64,000 nucleotides of DNA from Siphonodentalium dalli (Eukaryota; Mollusca; Scaphopoda; Gadilida; Siphonodentaliidae): positions 133,247,129-133,311,128 of the forward strand of contig CP136064.1 in assembly GCA_032622095.1 (NCBI GenBank), given 5' to 3'. Of this stretch, positions 12,291 through 22,258 are shown in pieces; within the stretch, counting starts at the first letter, position 1; the number at the start of each line of letters is the position of its first letter. The position numbers and the translations under genes are program-made. The notes beneath the pieces are model-generated. The model saw nothing but the letters and a program-made list of their open reading frames with translations. It did not search any database and was not told where the DNA came from.

Positions 12291-12390
12291 TTGTCGCTAC
12301 AGTACAGTCGCGATGCATTACATGGCAACATTGATCGCTATAGCTCTACTAATTTATGTCAGTTCATCGTATGAACTCCTTTTACTCCAT

Positions 12391-12765
12391 ATAACCAACC
12401 CAACATCTAAGCCCAGCCCAAATTATTATTTTTCTTTTCATCGGTATAGTTGTGTTAGATACATATTTTATAATTTGATTCTAATTTGCATTGTTCCACT
12501 ATAGAAGTTGATAAATAACTATTCTGGCACTATATAGAGATAACTACTAGTAAGTTTCTGACACCCCCTCTATTTAAAACCCCTGTCACACTCAGGCCGG
12601 CGCTCTGACTGCGCTGCAAAAGTACCAACATATCAGTAACACGCAGGAGGAGCGCCGAAAACTGTCGAAAATTGTCAAACTTTTAAAACAAAGTATGCTC
12701 ATATTGCGTTCCTACTTTGTCAAGTCTCACGCTCTTAGTGCGTTCAAGTCGCTGTCATTGTGATG
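12391..12765 (+). repeat. left copy of a 375-bp direct repeat flanking a LINE
   Basis: This block runs from ataaccaacc to cattgtgatg and is repeated at 15751-16299. By eye I find one base difference (t/c near 12516 against 15876), apart from a 174-bp insertion in the right copy. It contains a TATTTAAAA word at 12570 and the ctgtcacactcaggc/cggcgctctga phrase also seen near 16450 and, inverted, near 47490. Its last three bases (ATG, 12763-12765) supply the apparent start codon of the LINE ORF1 that follows. Confidence 0.85.
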
Positions 12766-14001
12766 AGGAGTATTGCACACAAACTGGCTCGTGACATTTA
12801 TAACATGCTTGCCCATCTTATCGATTCAACAGTCGATATATCTGAAATACTGAGTAAAGGCAAAATTCCACGTGGCCAGTCGCAGTCAGGCACTCCGACT
12901 GTTCCGGTGTCTCCAGAGATATCCACCGACATGAAATATGTTTTATTGAACATAACTGAAATGAGAGCGGAAATTGTTCAACTTAAAGAGTCCAAATCGG
13001 AAATGTATTCTGTCATTAAGGAGAATATACCCGCTTTGAAAGGACAACTAACAAACATAAATAACAAAATGAACTTGTTGGAAAAAGATGTGAAAGAACT
13101 AAAGGATCAAGTTAACAAAAATAAATTAGCAGTAGAACGCATTGAACAAACAAAGAATGATAACTCTAAACAAAGAGGCTCAGATTTGAGAACTTTAAGA
13201 GATGACATAAAGGATGGAATGGATGAAATAAAGGTCGGCATGGATAAACTTCAACATAAATGTGACGAAACAATAACCAATATACATGAGAAAATAAAAT
13301 CAAACAAAGGATCAATCGGTACCGTGAATGGTCTCCTTAGCGACATTCTCGGTCAGAAAAACAAATTCGAGGAGATGTTGAACAACAATAAACTTTCCGA
13401 AGAGTGTGTATCCTTCATCAAATCAACAATAGGTGGATTCTTCCAGGAGTTGCGCGACAAAATGAACAACTTTCAGACCAATCCACCCAGATATAATCAG
13501 GAGCACTGCCCAGACGATCAGACGCGCCCTGACTATAGGCGACAGCAATAATGCAAATCTCCACCGGAGACATCGCATCATGACGATTCCTCATACATAA
13601 TCATCGACGACGCTGATTCGCCAAAAACCGATCGCGCTCCTGCAAACGATAGAATTCACCGTCAACACGATAAGGGTGATCGTAGTAAATTCGAACTTGG
13701 CCGCCGATTCAGACGTCTTTCCTCCGGAAAGTCTCGATACAGCTGTACTTATCCAATTACTACTGTGCGCTTGAAAGTGGATAATCTGACACCTGAAGTA
13801 ACTCAGGACCATGTGGAATACCATCTTCATACCAGCGATATATCGTTCTCAGTCGTGAGGATGTATGTGGACGGTCGTAACAAACCAGCATACGCCACCG
13901 TTAATGTTCTCTCGTCAGATGTGGACCGTGTCTTGGGTTATAATTTCTGGCCTAAAGGAGTCCGTTGCAGGGAAATGTACTCCCAATACGACAGATCTTA
14001 A
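12763..14001 (+). pseudogene. LINE ORF1-like protein with one in-frame stop
   Basis: The frame is open from an ATG at 12763 to a TAA at 13549-13551 (263 codons when the upstream GTG at 12760 is counted). It resumes in the same frame with no further stop to 14001, giving about 412 codons in all. Residues about 60-200 are rich in heptads (ITEMRAEIVQLKES, LEKDVKELKDQV), consistent with a coiled coil. The region after the stop (VRLKVDNLTPEVTQDHVEYHL ... YATVNVLSSD) looks like an RRM-like or LINE-ORF1 RNA-binding fold. Coiled coil followed by RRM is the usual ORF1 nucleic-acid chaperone layout. The single stop inactivates it unless read through. The first codon lies in the flanking repeat, so the true N-terminus may be truncated. 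Confidence 0.7.
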
Positions 14002-14045
14002 CTCTAATCTCTTGCGTGGCTCGAACTAAGTAAAATCAACCTATA

Positions 14046-14156
14046 ATGTTTAAGCTTCTCAGTTGGAATGTAACTGGTATTTTCAGCTCATCTTCATATC
14101 TAGTAAATTTGCTGTCGAATAATTCAGTTGACATTTGTGGCGTCAGTGAACACTGA
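14046..14156 (+). pseudogene. LINE ORF2 start: N-terminus of APE endonuclease, truncated
   Basis: From ATG 14046 the frame reads MFKLLSWNVTGIF, then VDICGVSEH and a TGA at 14154-14156. LLSWNVxG is the first conserved APE endonuclease block (the catalytic Asn lies in WNV), and D-I-x-x-x-S-E-H is the second, with the metal-binding Glu. The canonical next residue after SEH is Trp. Here the sequence jumps to the post-endonuclease linker in another frame, so roughly 150-200 residues carrying the remaining catalytic His and Asp residues are deleted. Confidence 0.75.
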
Positions 14157-15570
14157 CTGTGCAGTGCGAATGCAAGTTTCATGGACACCCTGTCTCCCAG
14201 CTATCGCGCTTCTGCGTTCATCCAGAGAAGTCATTCCCATATCAAAATTTCAAAGGCACCTGAAGCCTTTCTGGGACGATGAACTTCGTGCCCTGCATAA
14301 AACGATGGACGAATTACGAGTCCTCTGGATTCAAGATGGCCGACCAAGAGGCAACTTATTTCCTTCCTATGTAAACTATAAAGATGCAAAACGTAACTTC
14401 CGTTTTGTTCACCGTAGAAAATCCAGTAAATTTTTGCGTGATAAGCATTCCGATCTTGACAATCTAGCCGAACTTGACATAGCAACATTCTACCGCTTAC
14501 TGAAAAATAACAGAAAAAGTCACAACCGTTCTCTCCCATTCTTCAAACATAACGACACCATTCTCAGAGGTAGAACGGAGATAGTCAGCGCATGGGCTGA
14601 ATATTATAAATCAATCTTCACTGAGTCAACTGATCCGTTATATGATGAGGACAACTATAACTTTGTAAATAATTTCATCAAAAACACCACCGATCACTCA
14701 TCCTCAAGCTCATGTGATGTACTTATTACACACCCTGTAACCGCATGTGAACTCAGTAAATTACTCAACAGATTAGATAGGAACAAAGCACATGGATACG
14801 ACTCAATTTCCTATGAGCACATAATTTTCGGTGGTGAAGCGTTGCTCAATTGCCTCGCACATTTATTCTCATATATGTTTGAATACTCACATGTACCTCT
14901 TGCAGCGAAACGGGGCGTCATGGTGTCTCTTTACAAGGGTGGTCGAAAACCTAAAGACAGCTTTGATAGCTATAGAGCAATTACCATATTACCTGCCATT
15001 TACAAGCTATTTGAGAGAGTGGTATCTCTTAGATTGGAAACGTATATGCCATCTTCAATCGCCGTCCATCCGTTACAGAACGGTTTCGAAAAAGGGATCA
15101 GTTGCACCATGACATCCTGTTTTGTACAAGAATGTATTAGTTACGCCAGGGAACAACACAATAAGCTTTACTCGTGTCTATTGGACGTGCGTAAAGCTTT
15201 CGACTGTGTATGGATAAATGGCCTCTTGTACAAATTATTTCACAGAGGATTACAAGGCAAAACATGGCTCATCATACGAGATTTATTATCTGGCATAAAA
15301 TGTTGTATCCGCAGCGACGGAACATATTCCGACTGGTTCTCCTTGTCCCAAGGAACCAGACAAGGATCAATATTATCACCTCTGTGGTACAAAATATACG
15401 CAGACGATCTCCTCCATATTATTGAAAAATCAAAATTGGGCCTTCGTATCCACTCACTGAATTGTTCATCTCCCACCCAAGCCGATGATATGATGCTTCT
15501 CTCTCTATCCCGCCCAGGTCTTATTGGCTTATATGAATTATGCATTGAATACAGTAATAAATGGCGATAG
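14157..15570 (+). pseudogene. LINE ORF2 reverse transcriptase, endonuclease- and C-terminus-deleted
   Basis: The open frame starts upstream at 14128, but RT-related sequence begins after the deletion joint. The linker (KPFWDDEL, then LWIQDGRPRG) is typical of the region between APE and RT domains. RT motifs follow in order: KPKDSFDSYRAITILPAIYKLFER (fingers), LLDVRKAFDCVW (motif A with catalytic Asp), LSQGTRQGSILSP (motif B) and QADDMMLLS (motif C). Motif C has Gln where YADD or FADD is usual. The frame ends at a TAG (15568-15570) just after motif C, so the thumb and C-terminal domain are absent. It cannot encode a working ORF2 protein on its own. Confidence 0.8.
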
Positions 15571-15750
15571 CTGGGTATACATACTTATATGCCCTCAAAT
15601 ATGTTCGTATTTGTCTTTGTCAGTCAAATTATATAACCCTATATATTGTATAGCCAAATTCCTGCATGCAGGATGTATTTGTGTTCTCAATTTATTTATA
15701 ATGTTTATATATATGCTCTTCATTATATGGAGGAATAAAGATATATATAT

Positions 15751-16299
15751 ATAACCAACCCAACATCTAAGCCCAGCCCAAATTATTATTTTTCTTTTCA
15801 TCGGTATAGTTGTGTTAGATACATATTTTATAATTTGATTCTAATTTGCATTGTTCCACTATAGAAGTTGATAAACAACTATTCTGGCACTATATAGAGA
15901 TAACTACTAGTAAGTTTCTGACACCCCCTCTATTTAAAACCCCTGTCACACTCAGGCCGGCGCTCTGACTGCGCTGCAAAAGTACTCTGACCGCCTATCG
16001 TAACATCTTTTCGTCTTTAAGGGGGCGGCAGTAAGACAGTCTAGCCTGACTATGCCACCCCCTCAAATATACAATGTAATATTTGTCAAATGTATCATGT
16101 ATTAATATGTGTATATTGAAATAAAATATCCTATCCTATCCTATCCTATCCTAAAGTACCAACATATCAGTAACACGCAGGAGGAGCGCCGAAAACTGTC
16201 GAAAATTGTCAAACTTTTAAAACAAAGTATGCTCATATTGCGTTCCTACTTTGTCAAGTCTCACGCTCTTAGTGCGTTCAAGTCGCTGTCATTGTGATG
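15751..16299 (+). repeat. right copy of the 375-bp direct repeat, carrying an insertion
   Basis: Same sequence as 12391-12765 from ataaccaacc to cattgtgatg, with 174 extra bases (15986-16159) placed within gcaaaagtac/caacatatc. Removing them restores the left copy. It continues at 16300 into ctagtacgttctc, which resembles the reverse complement of 45840-45870, so this is the original host continuation. Confidence 0.85.
15986..16152 (+). mobile_element. 167-bp retroposed fragment with (tatcc)n tail
   Basis: Target duplications AAAGTAC lie at 15979-15985 and 16153-16159, and the left repeat copy preserves the empty site at about 12619-12626. The 3' end is aataaaa followed by five tatcc units, a short-microsatellite tail typical of some LINE and SINE families. 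The 5' part has a gggggcggcagtaagacagtc/...gactatgccaccccc pairing. It is a SINE or a 5'-truncated LINE 3' end. It carries no ORF. Confidence 0.85.
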
Positions 16300-16800
16300 C
16301 TAGTACGTTCTCAATAAGTTCGCAAAACGTTCTCTGCGCGGGCGCGGAGCGTATAGATAGCGCCTCCTGCGTTCTCCAGTCATTGTCAGTTTTTAGGTTG
16401 TGGGGAAAATACCCAACACTCCGCAATAGATTAGCTGTCCGATTAAACTACTGTCACACTCCGCTGCGATCAGGCCGGCGCTAGCATTGCGCTGAAAAAT
16501 AATCAAAGCGCCAAGCAAAGCGCAGTAAGGTATCCAAGAACGTATTGGTGACGCAGTGGACACTGGCTACACTGAAAAAAAAATCTGTGTCGCCACCAGT
16601 GTAAATGTGTCAGAGCGACCTATTTGCCCATAATATACCGACACACTTGCGATATTTTATCAAAATGATTGTTAATGTGTCAGATAACACAGCTGTTTTT
16701 TTAGATTATTGACTTAGGTGTGTCAACTGTTTTATCAAAGCCCGCTAATGTGTCATATCGCTCAATTCCATGTCATCTGACCCATTCCGTAACTTTCGAT
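16300..16800. repeat. GC-rich foldback-family fragment with gtgtcagatgacc words
   Basis: Positions 16445-16575 contain ctgtcacactccgctgcgatc, aggccggcgctagc and caaagcgcc...gcgcagtaagg, then attggtgacgcagtggac and actggctac. This matches the reverse complement of 47385-47500. From 16575 to 16800 come repeated tgtgtca(g) and gacaca words like those at 45350-45725. It is therefore another, partial member of the element at 45727-47383. Confidence 0.6.
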
Positions 16801-17214
16801 AAATTACATCTTAATTTTATGATACAGAGAACAGGTGATTGTTTTGAAATAAATATTGTTTACACCAACAGATATGTTATTATGGAAAAATACAACTGTT
16901 CTCTATAAAAACTGTTTTGCATTTGTGGCGCGCGCCGATAAAATGAACCAAATAAAATTGTGCCATGAATTATAAATAAATAAATAAATGATCATTATTA
17001 ATAAGTTTCTATGTTATAGCATAACTTATTTTGAATGCGTATCTGATGGATATTAATAACAAATATTCTTTATACACTAAATCGATTATTTTTGTAGAAT
17101 GTTTATAATGAAATCTTTCGTATATTCTCTCAGTATATTATTTCTTCCCATCTGCACGAAAAGTACACATATTTTAGATTGATTTTTCAACAAATATACA
17201 CTGCAAAAGTTTTG

Positions 17215-17600
17215 GTACCATATGGTACCAATATTGGTCCTGAACCTTGTCGCTGTGGGAGTACCAAAATAGGGACCAAATTTAGAACAAATTTAAAGTG
17301 GTCCTATTTTTGGTACAATAGTGAACCAAATTAGAAACAAAAATTGGTCCCATATGGTACCAAAATTGGTCCGGACCCTTGTCGCTGTGGGAGTACCAAA
17401 ATAGGGACCAAATTTAGAACCAATTTAAAGTGGTCCTATTTTTGGTACAATAATTGAACCAAAGTAGAAACCAAATTTGGTCCCATATTTAAAGGGGTCC
17501 TCTTTTTGGTACAATCATGGATCCAAATTAGAAACCAACATTAAAACCAATGGAACTTGTTCCATTCGTTTTGGGACCATATCATAACCAAACCAAAAAA
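17215..17600. repeat. subterminal tandem repeat array (ggtacc/ggacc words)
   Basis: A unit with tatggtaccaatattggtcc, cttgtcgctgtgggagtacc, aaaatagggaccaaattta and gtggtcctatttttggtaca starts near 17218 and recurs from about 17348, then decays through 17440-17540. Both ggtacc palindromes and their flanks recur at 23600-23690. Such arrays are binding-site-like in CACTA elements, which is an inference here. Confidence 0.65.
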
Positions 17601-17739
17601 TGCACGGGAAGCAAACCGAAATGGCCTGTTCCCTGCACATGGAGTAAAATGTGTCTGAATGTCTAAAATAATGGGCCGTAATTCTTAATTTGTGTGTAAT
17701 AATATGAAAAAAACTAATTCGCGAAAAATCGCAAACTTC

Positions 17740-19250
17740 TATACAATAAATATACTAGTACATGTATGCGATTTAGTGCAAAAGGTTTTCGATTTATAAC
17801 AAATGTTTGCAATTAATAAAATCAATTTGCTTTAACTGTATAAACATAAATCATACAGGTCTGGGTGAACTCCAATCGCTCTATAATAGCATGGTCAGGC
17901 TAAGATAGACCGACCGTTTGGTCATTTACAGCCAGAATGCATGTGTGATGAGGGGAGCAAATCTTTGTGATAAATCACAAAACGACTTTGTGAAAATTCA
18001 CAAACACCTTTGCAATAAATTTCAAGCATCTTTACGATAACTCTCAAACTACTAGGTGATTATACTTTACAATTTATCGTAAACATGTTTGAGATTTAGC
18101 ACGAAGGTTTGTGATTTATTGCAGATATATTGTTATGTGTTCATGTTGGCACTAATGGGCTTGAACGGTATAAAAATAATAAATCAGACATCTTAAACAG
18201 GTCTGGATGAACCACAAATCGATCTGTGATAGCATCGTCGGGCTAAAATAGACTGATCGGTCTTTCACAGCCAACATACAAGGGAAGCAAACCAATACTT
18301 GAAACAAAAATTAATTCTGATCTCTTTTGGAGATTTTTTACTGAGAATATTCAAAATTAAACAACTTTGCGATAAATTGCAAAACAACTTTGCGATAAAT
18401 TGCAAAACAACTTTGCAAAAAATCACAAACACCTTTACAATAACTCCCAAACCTTTGCGATAAATCTCAAACATCTTTACAATAACTCTCAATTAACTAC
18501 TTGGTGATTATACGTTTATCGCAAAGATGTTTGAGATTTATCACAATAGCCGATGAGGTTAAAATAGACCAATCATTCTTTCACAGCCAGCATGTACCTT
18601 GTATCATGTATCTGGGATAAGGGGAGTAACTCTCAACGGTTCTATTATTATCGATCAACCTATACTTGAAAAACAAAACAAAATTAGTTCCGATTTTTTT
18701 TTATCAAGACAACATCATAATATAACATTATTCACTAAGAACATTCAAAGTTAAACAACTTTGCGATAAATCGAAAACATATTTCTGATAAATCGCCAAC
18801 TACCATACTTGGCGATTTATCACAAACGTTTGCGATTAATCGCAATGATTGAATTATATTGTTATATGTGGGCACTAATGGGATTGAACCATATAACCAT
18901 TATCAATCAGATATCTTAAACAGGTCTGGGTGAACCACTTACCGATCTATAATAGACTACCGGTAAAATAAACTAAAATAAACCGATCGGTCTTTCACAG
19001 CCAGCATGCATCCGGGATAAGGGGAGTCACTCTAAACTGTATTATTGTTATCTCTCAACCAATACGTAAACAAAATTAATACTGAATTCTTTTGCAAGAC
19101 ACCAAATAATTATTTACTGTATACTGAGATTATTCAAAATAAACATACATGTACATGTACATGTATACAGATATTAAAACAAACAGATTCAAATTGTCAA
19201 TAAATTTAGAGTTCCCTCTCTTACAACAGTGAGCACTGTGTCAGGAAGAG
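17740..19250. repeat. array of about four units of about 350 bp
   Basis: The markers acaggtctgg(g/a)tgaac, gatctataatag and aaaatagac.gatcggtctttcacagcc recur near 17855, 18200, 18560 (partial) and 18920. Between them lie runs of tttgcgataaat.gcaaaacaac and its complement gcgatttatc, so single strands can pair within each unit. The minus-strand frame at 18265-18492 is low-complexity repeat sequence. No gene. Confidence 0.65.
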
Positions 19251-19303
19251 CGATCGGTCTATTATAGCCCGATCAGGCTATTATAGTTAATCTGTGGTTC
19301 GCT

Positions 19304-19879
19304 CAGACCTTTCGTTATACCATAATAAATATCGCGTAAATAGTATGTACCGGTAATTGTTGTGGTTCCTACACTGCATTATGTGAACAAAGCCAAATTC
19401 AGTTCGAGAACCTGTTGTAAAGTATGTAAATAGCATGCGATAAGCAAAATACTCAACAATGGGGAGACCACACTAATGAACTGTGCTTAATTAAAACTGG
19501 CACCATGTTGTTTGCAAAATACTGTTGTAGCGCTCACTAGTCCTCGCCACAAGATTTTGGTGTTGAATGGGTCACCAGAGTCACTCTCCCTCAGACCTTT
19601 CGTTATACCATAATAAATATCGCGTAAATAGTATGTACCGGTAATTGTTGTGGTTCCTACACTGCATTATGTGAACAAAGCCAAATTCAGTTCGAGAACA
19701 TGTTGTAAAGTATGTAAATAGCATGCGATAAGCAAAATACTCAACAATGGGGAGACCACACTAATGAACTGTGCTTAATTAAAACTGGCACCATGTTGTT
19801 TGCAAAATACTGTTGTAGCGCTCACTAGTCCTCGCCACAAGATTTTGGTGTTGAATGGGTCACCGGAGTCACTCTCCCA
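19304..19879 (+). repeat. near-identical 288-bp tandem duplication
   Basis: Copy 1 is 19304-19591 and copy 2 is 19592-19879. By eye I find two or three differences (gaacctg/gaacatg, caccaga/caccgga). The copies include a full cagacctttcgttatacc to gagtcactctccc unit. Such low divergence means either a recent event or an assembly artefact. Confidence 0.9.
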
Positions 19880-20453
19880 AAAAATATTGCCACATTGTTG
19901 AGCGTTTTGCTTATCGTACACTTCCGATGTGCTGTATCGGTATATGAACAAACAAACCTCACACACAGAGAGTTTAATGTATTTAATATATGATCCATTT
20001 TGGTACAGCCATGGTAACAAAATTATTCTCCATTCGCAGCTATGCGTCATCGAGTCAATGTCATTGCCTGATCACCAGAGCCATATAATGTAGAATTTCG
20101 CGAATATGGTTTCCAATTATGGAAGAGGTTATTTCCCAGCAAAGCGGAAATGTCCAAATCGTTCTGAATGATAGCCAGTTTAGCCACACATGTTTTAATA
20201 ACAACATGATGCATCTGGACATTGGAATGGTCTACATGTTCATGTACATGTACCTGTATATATATACAGGCTGCAGCTAAGCTCTAATTGGACCCCCCCC
20301 TAACGACGTTGATACTGATATTACCGCATTGTTGATGATGCTGTTAACCATGATCAATCCTACCATGGCCGACCTTCGTACCTTTTTAAAGTCAGCATTA
20401 TAACCACCACAGACTATAAACAAATTATTAATTGAAATATTGTTTTGTGTATA

Positions 20454-20853
20454 CCCCGCTCGACAAAACAAGTGTCTATTGACACCGCGGTGTATTTGCC
20501 GTTCGGCCGCAGTGTTAGCGTTTGTAACTGTGGTTGACCACAGCCGTCGAACGGCAAGTACACTGCGGCCGAAGGCAAGTACACTGTGGCCGAACGACAA
20601 GTACACCATGGCCGAAAGGCAACTACAACGTGGCCGAATGGCATGTACACCATGGTTAGATTACTGGTTTGTATCATCTTTTTTCAGTTTAATGAACGTA
20701 CACCGCGGCAACTACACCATGGACGAATGGCAATACACTGCGGCCCAACTGTACATGTAGTTAGCCGGTAGAGCTGCAGTGTTGTTGCATTTCGGCCACA
20801 GTGGCAACGCTACCGCACTGATGTTAAGCGGACATTTGTTTTGTCCAGCAAGG
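20454..20853 (-). mobile_element. TA-flanked MITE (family B), copy 1
   Basis: The ends are ccccgctcgacaaaacaag and cttgttttgtccagcaagg-type inverted repeats with TA on both sides (20452-20453 and 20854-20855). The interior repeats gtacaccgcggccgaacggcaa-like words in both directions. It is the reverse-complement relative of 30274-30736. Long open frames across it (20277-20771) are repeat-derived and overlap in all frames. The related site here, cgttcattaaactg on the minus strand, is uninterrupted. Confidence 0.8.
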
Positions 20854-20947
20854 TAGTTAAGTTAACACAGTTCATGGCGCTCACGAAAAGCTGGACTGGG
20901 TGTACATGTAAGGTGGCCATGTGAAAAATTAATGCGGAGTACAGGAG

Positions 20948-20991
20948 TCGCAAAATATTAATAGTACTGTTGAAAAATCTTTCTACAGTAC
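20948..20991. repeat. short hairpin
   Basis: attaatagtactgt (20958 region) pairs with acagtactattaat around a tgaaaaatctttct loop. It is isolated, with no terminal duplication seen. Confidence 0.5.
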
Positions 20992-21075
20992 TATTAATAA
21001 TATAGTTGAACGGTGGTATGGTATAACCAGTGTCATTAACGCCCTACAACCTTTTTAAAGGGGACGATTAATCAG

Positions 21076-21341
21076 AGCATAGCTGTAGTACGTTACAACA
21101 TGTACATGTAAAAGCTTGTGATGGATTCAGTGATAATGTGTGTCCAAGAATTGGATCCGTATCTCCGAGATTATCCGTCATTTCATAAATACAATATCAC
21201 AACAATATCACAGCGTCACTGGCGTTTCAATTAAAAGAATAACATACTCCGTAACTGGGCAAAATGTCATGGCGACATGGTTCTCAAATCACTTTTCGAT
21301 GAAAATTGAAGAATAGCTGTAGTATGTTACTAAAAGCTTGG
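21076..21341 (+). repeat. left unit of a tandem repeat split by a hAT insertion
   Basis: gattcagtgataatgtgtgtcc, agaattggatc, ctccgagattatcc, catggcgacatggttctcaaatcac and attgaagaata occur here and again at 22665-22865. The original arrangement was two tandem units of about 220 bp. A hAT element landed at the start of the second unit. Confidence 0.7.
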
Positions 21342-21554
21342 ATTCAGTGTAGGCCTGTAACGATACGCTTGGTCACGATACGATACGTATCGCGATACGG
21401 GGCCAACGATACGATACGTATCGCGATACGCAAAATTTGATCCCACGAGTAAATAGCTATTCAAGTTCAACACTCCAAATTTGCACAACTCTCAGATGTT
21501 ATCGTAGAAAGATGAAATATACTAATTTTAGTGAACAGTATATCATTTCACAGT

Positions 21555-21805
21555 TGGCAGTCAGTTGCTGGAGTTTCTGACTGAAAATGAGCTTTTATGA
21601 CAATATACTCAGATATAACTATTGACAAGTAGTGTAAGCACCCAGCGACAGTTCGCCATGCACCATTAAACTATATGCCTAATAATGGCACATGACGAAA
21701 TGTCGCTGGGCAGCTGGGCTCTTATACACTACTTTTTATTATGCTCATAGTTATATCTGAGTATATTGTCAGAAAAGCTAATTTTCAATCCGAAACTCGT
21801 GATGC
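21555..21805. repeat. palindrome nested in the hAT element
   Basis: gagtttctgactgaaaat, gagcttttatgacaatatac and tcagatataactat on the left pair with atagttatatctgagtatatt, gtcagaaaagctaattttc and ccgaaactcg on the right. The loop holds cagcgacagttcg and a matching cgaaatgtcgctg. It is probably a MITE insertion; I see no clear duplication. Confidence 0.65.
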
Positions 21806-22000
21806 AACAGTGATTCAAGTCTTATTTTTTAAATTCATTTTATATTTTAATCAACAGTAATTCAACACAACAATGTGACATTTAATAGTCACAACTCACA
21901 GTCTTAGCCAATTTAGAATACACATCTTGGAGACGCAGCTGACCTGATGATTTGGGAACGCTACTAGTAGATGGGCTCGCTGGGGTTGAGTTCATCAAGT

Positions 22001-22258
22001 CTATAGACTATAGTATAGTCTAGAATGATGTCGTTTCAAATGGTGCGACATGTTGGTCGTAACACCAGTCTTGTAACTTATGTAAGAGGTTGCCGTCGAA
22101 CATAATTTGGATATCGTTTTAGTTCTGTCTGTCTTAATGCATCCATCCTCTTCAACGGTGTACGTCCCAAAACCGAAATACTTCCAGACTTTCGACCTGT
22201 AGGCCGCTGGCGGATTGACAAGTTTTAAGCTTTGAGCAGACATCTTTCCACGGCCCAC
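22001..22258 (-). pseudogene. hAT transposase BED-type zinc finger remnant
   Basis: The minus-strand frame contains SKVWKYFGF at about residues 22-30, and KLCST...SYKTGVTTNMSHHLKRHH at about residues 51-80. This is the W-x-x-F ... C-x-x-C ... H-x-x-x-H plan of a BED finger. The second Cys of the C-x-x-C pair appears lost. The catalytic hAT dimerisation and RNase H regions are missing. It lies inside the 21350-22664 hAT element, which supports the assignment. Confidence 0.65.

Larger units (their letters stand above)
12766..15750 (+). mobile_element. APE-type LINE retrotransposon, defective
   Basis: Order: ORF1 (with stop), a short gap, the start of an endonuclease ORF2, a reverse transcriptase lacking its C-terminus, then about 180 bp of 3' sequence with AATAAA (15734-15739) and an (at)n tail to 15750. 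Both sides carry the 375-bp direct repeat, so the boundaries are exact. The flanking copies are almost identical, which makes the insertion young, yet both ORFs are damaged; it may have been mobilised in trans or copied from a defective source. An alternative is an LTR-like or tandem arrangement, but the sequence beyond the right repeat continues as host repeat and not as LINE. Confidence 0.7.

Noticed and set aside
14231-14539. Antisense frame over the LINE reverse transcriptase
   Set aside because: It is a shadow of the RT frame, with no motif of its own.
19775-20050. 91-codon minus-strand frame
   Set aside because: Its 5' half lies outside and its 3' half inside the tandem 288-bp copy; no family signal.
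20277-20771. Several overlapping frames on both strands rich in MAERQ/FGRSV phrases
   Set aside because: They are generated by the ccgcggccgaacgg repeats of the family B MITE; the same occurs at 30442-30818.
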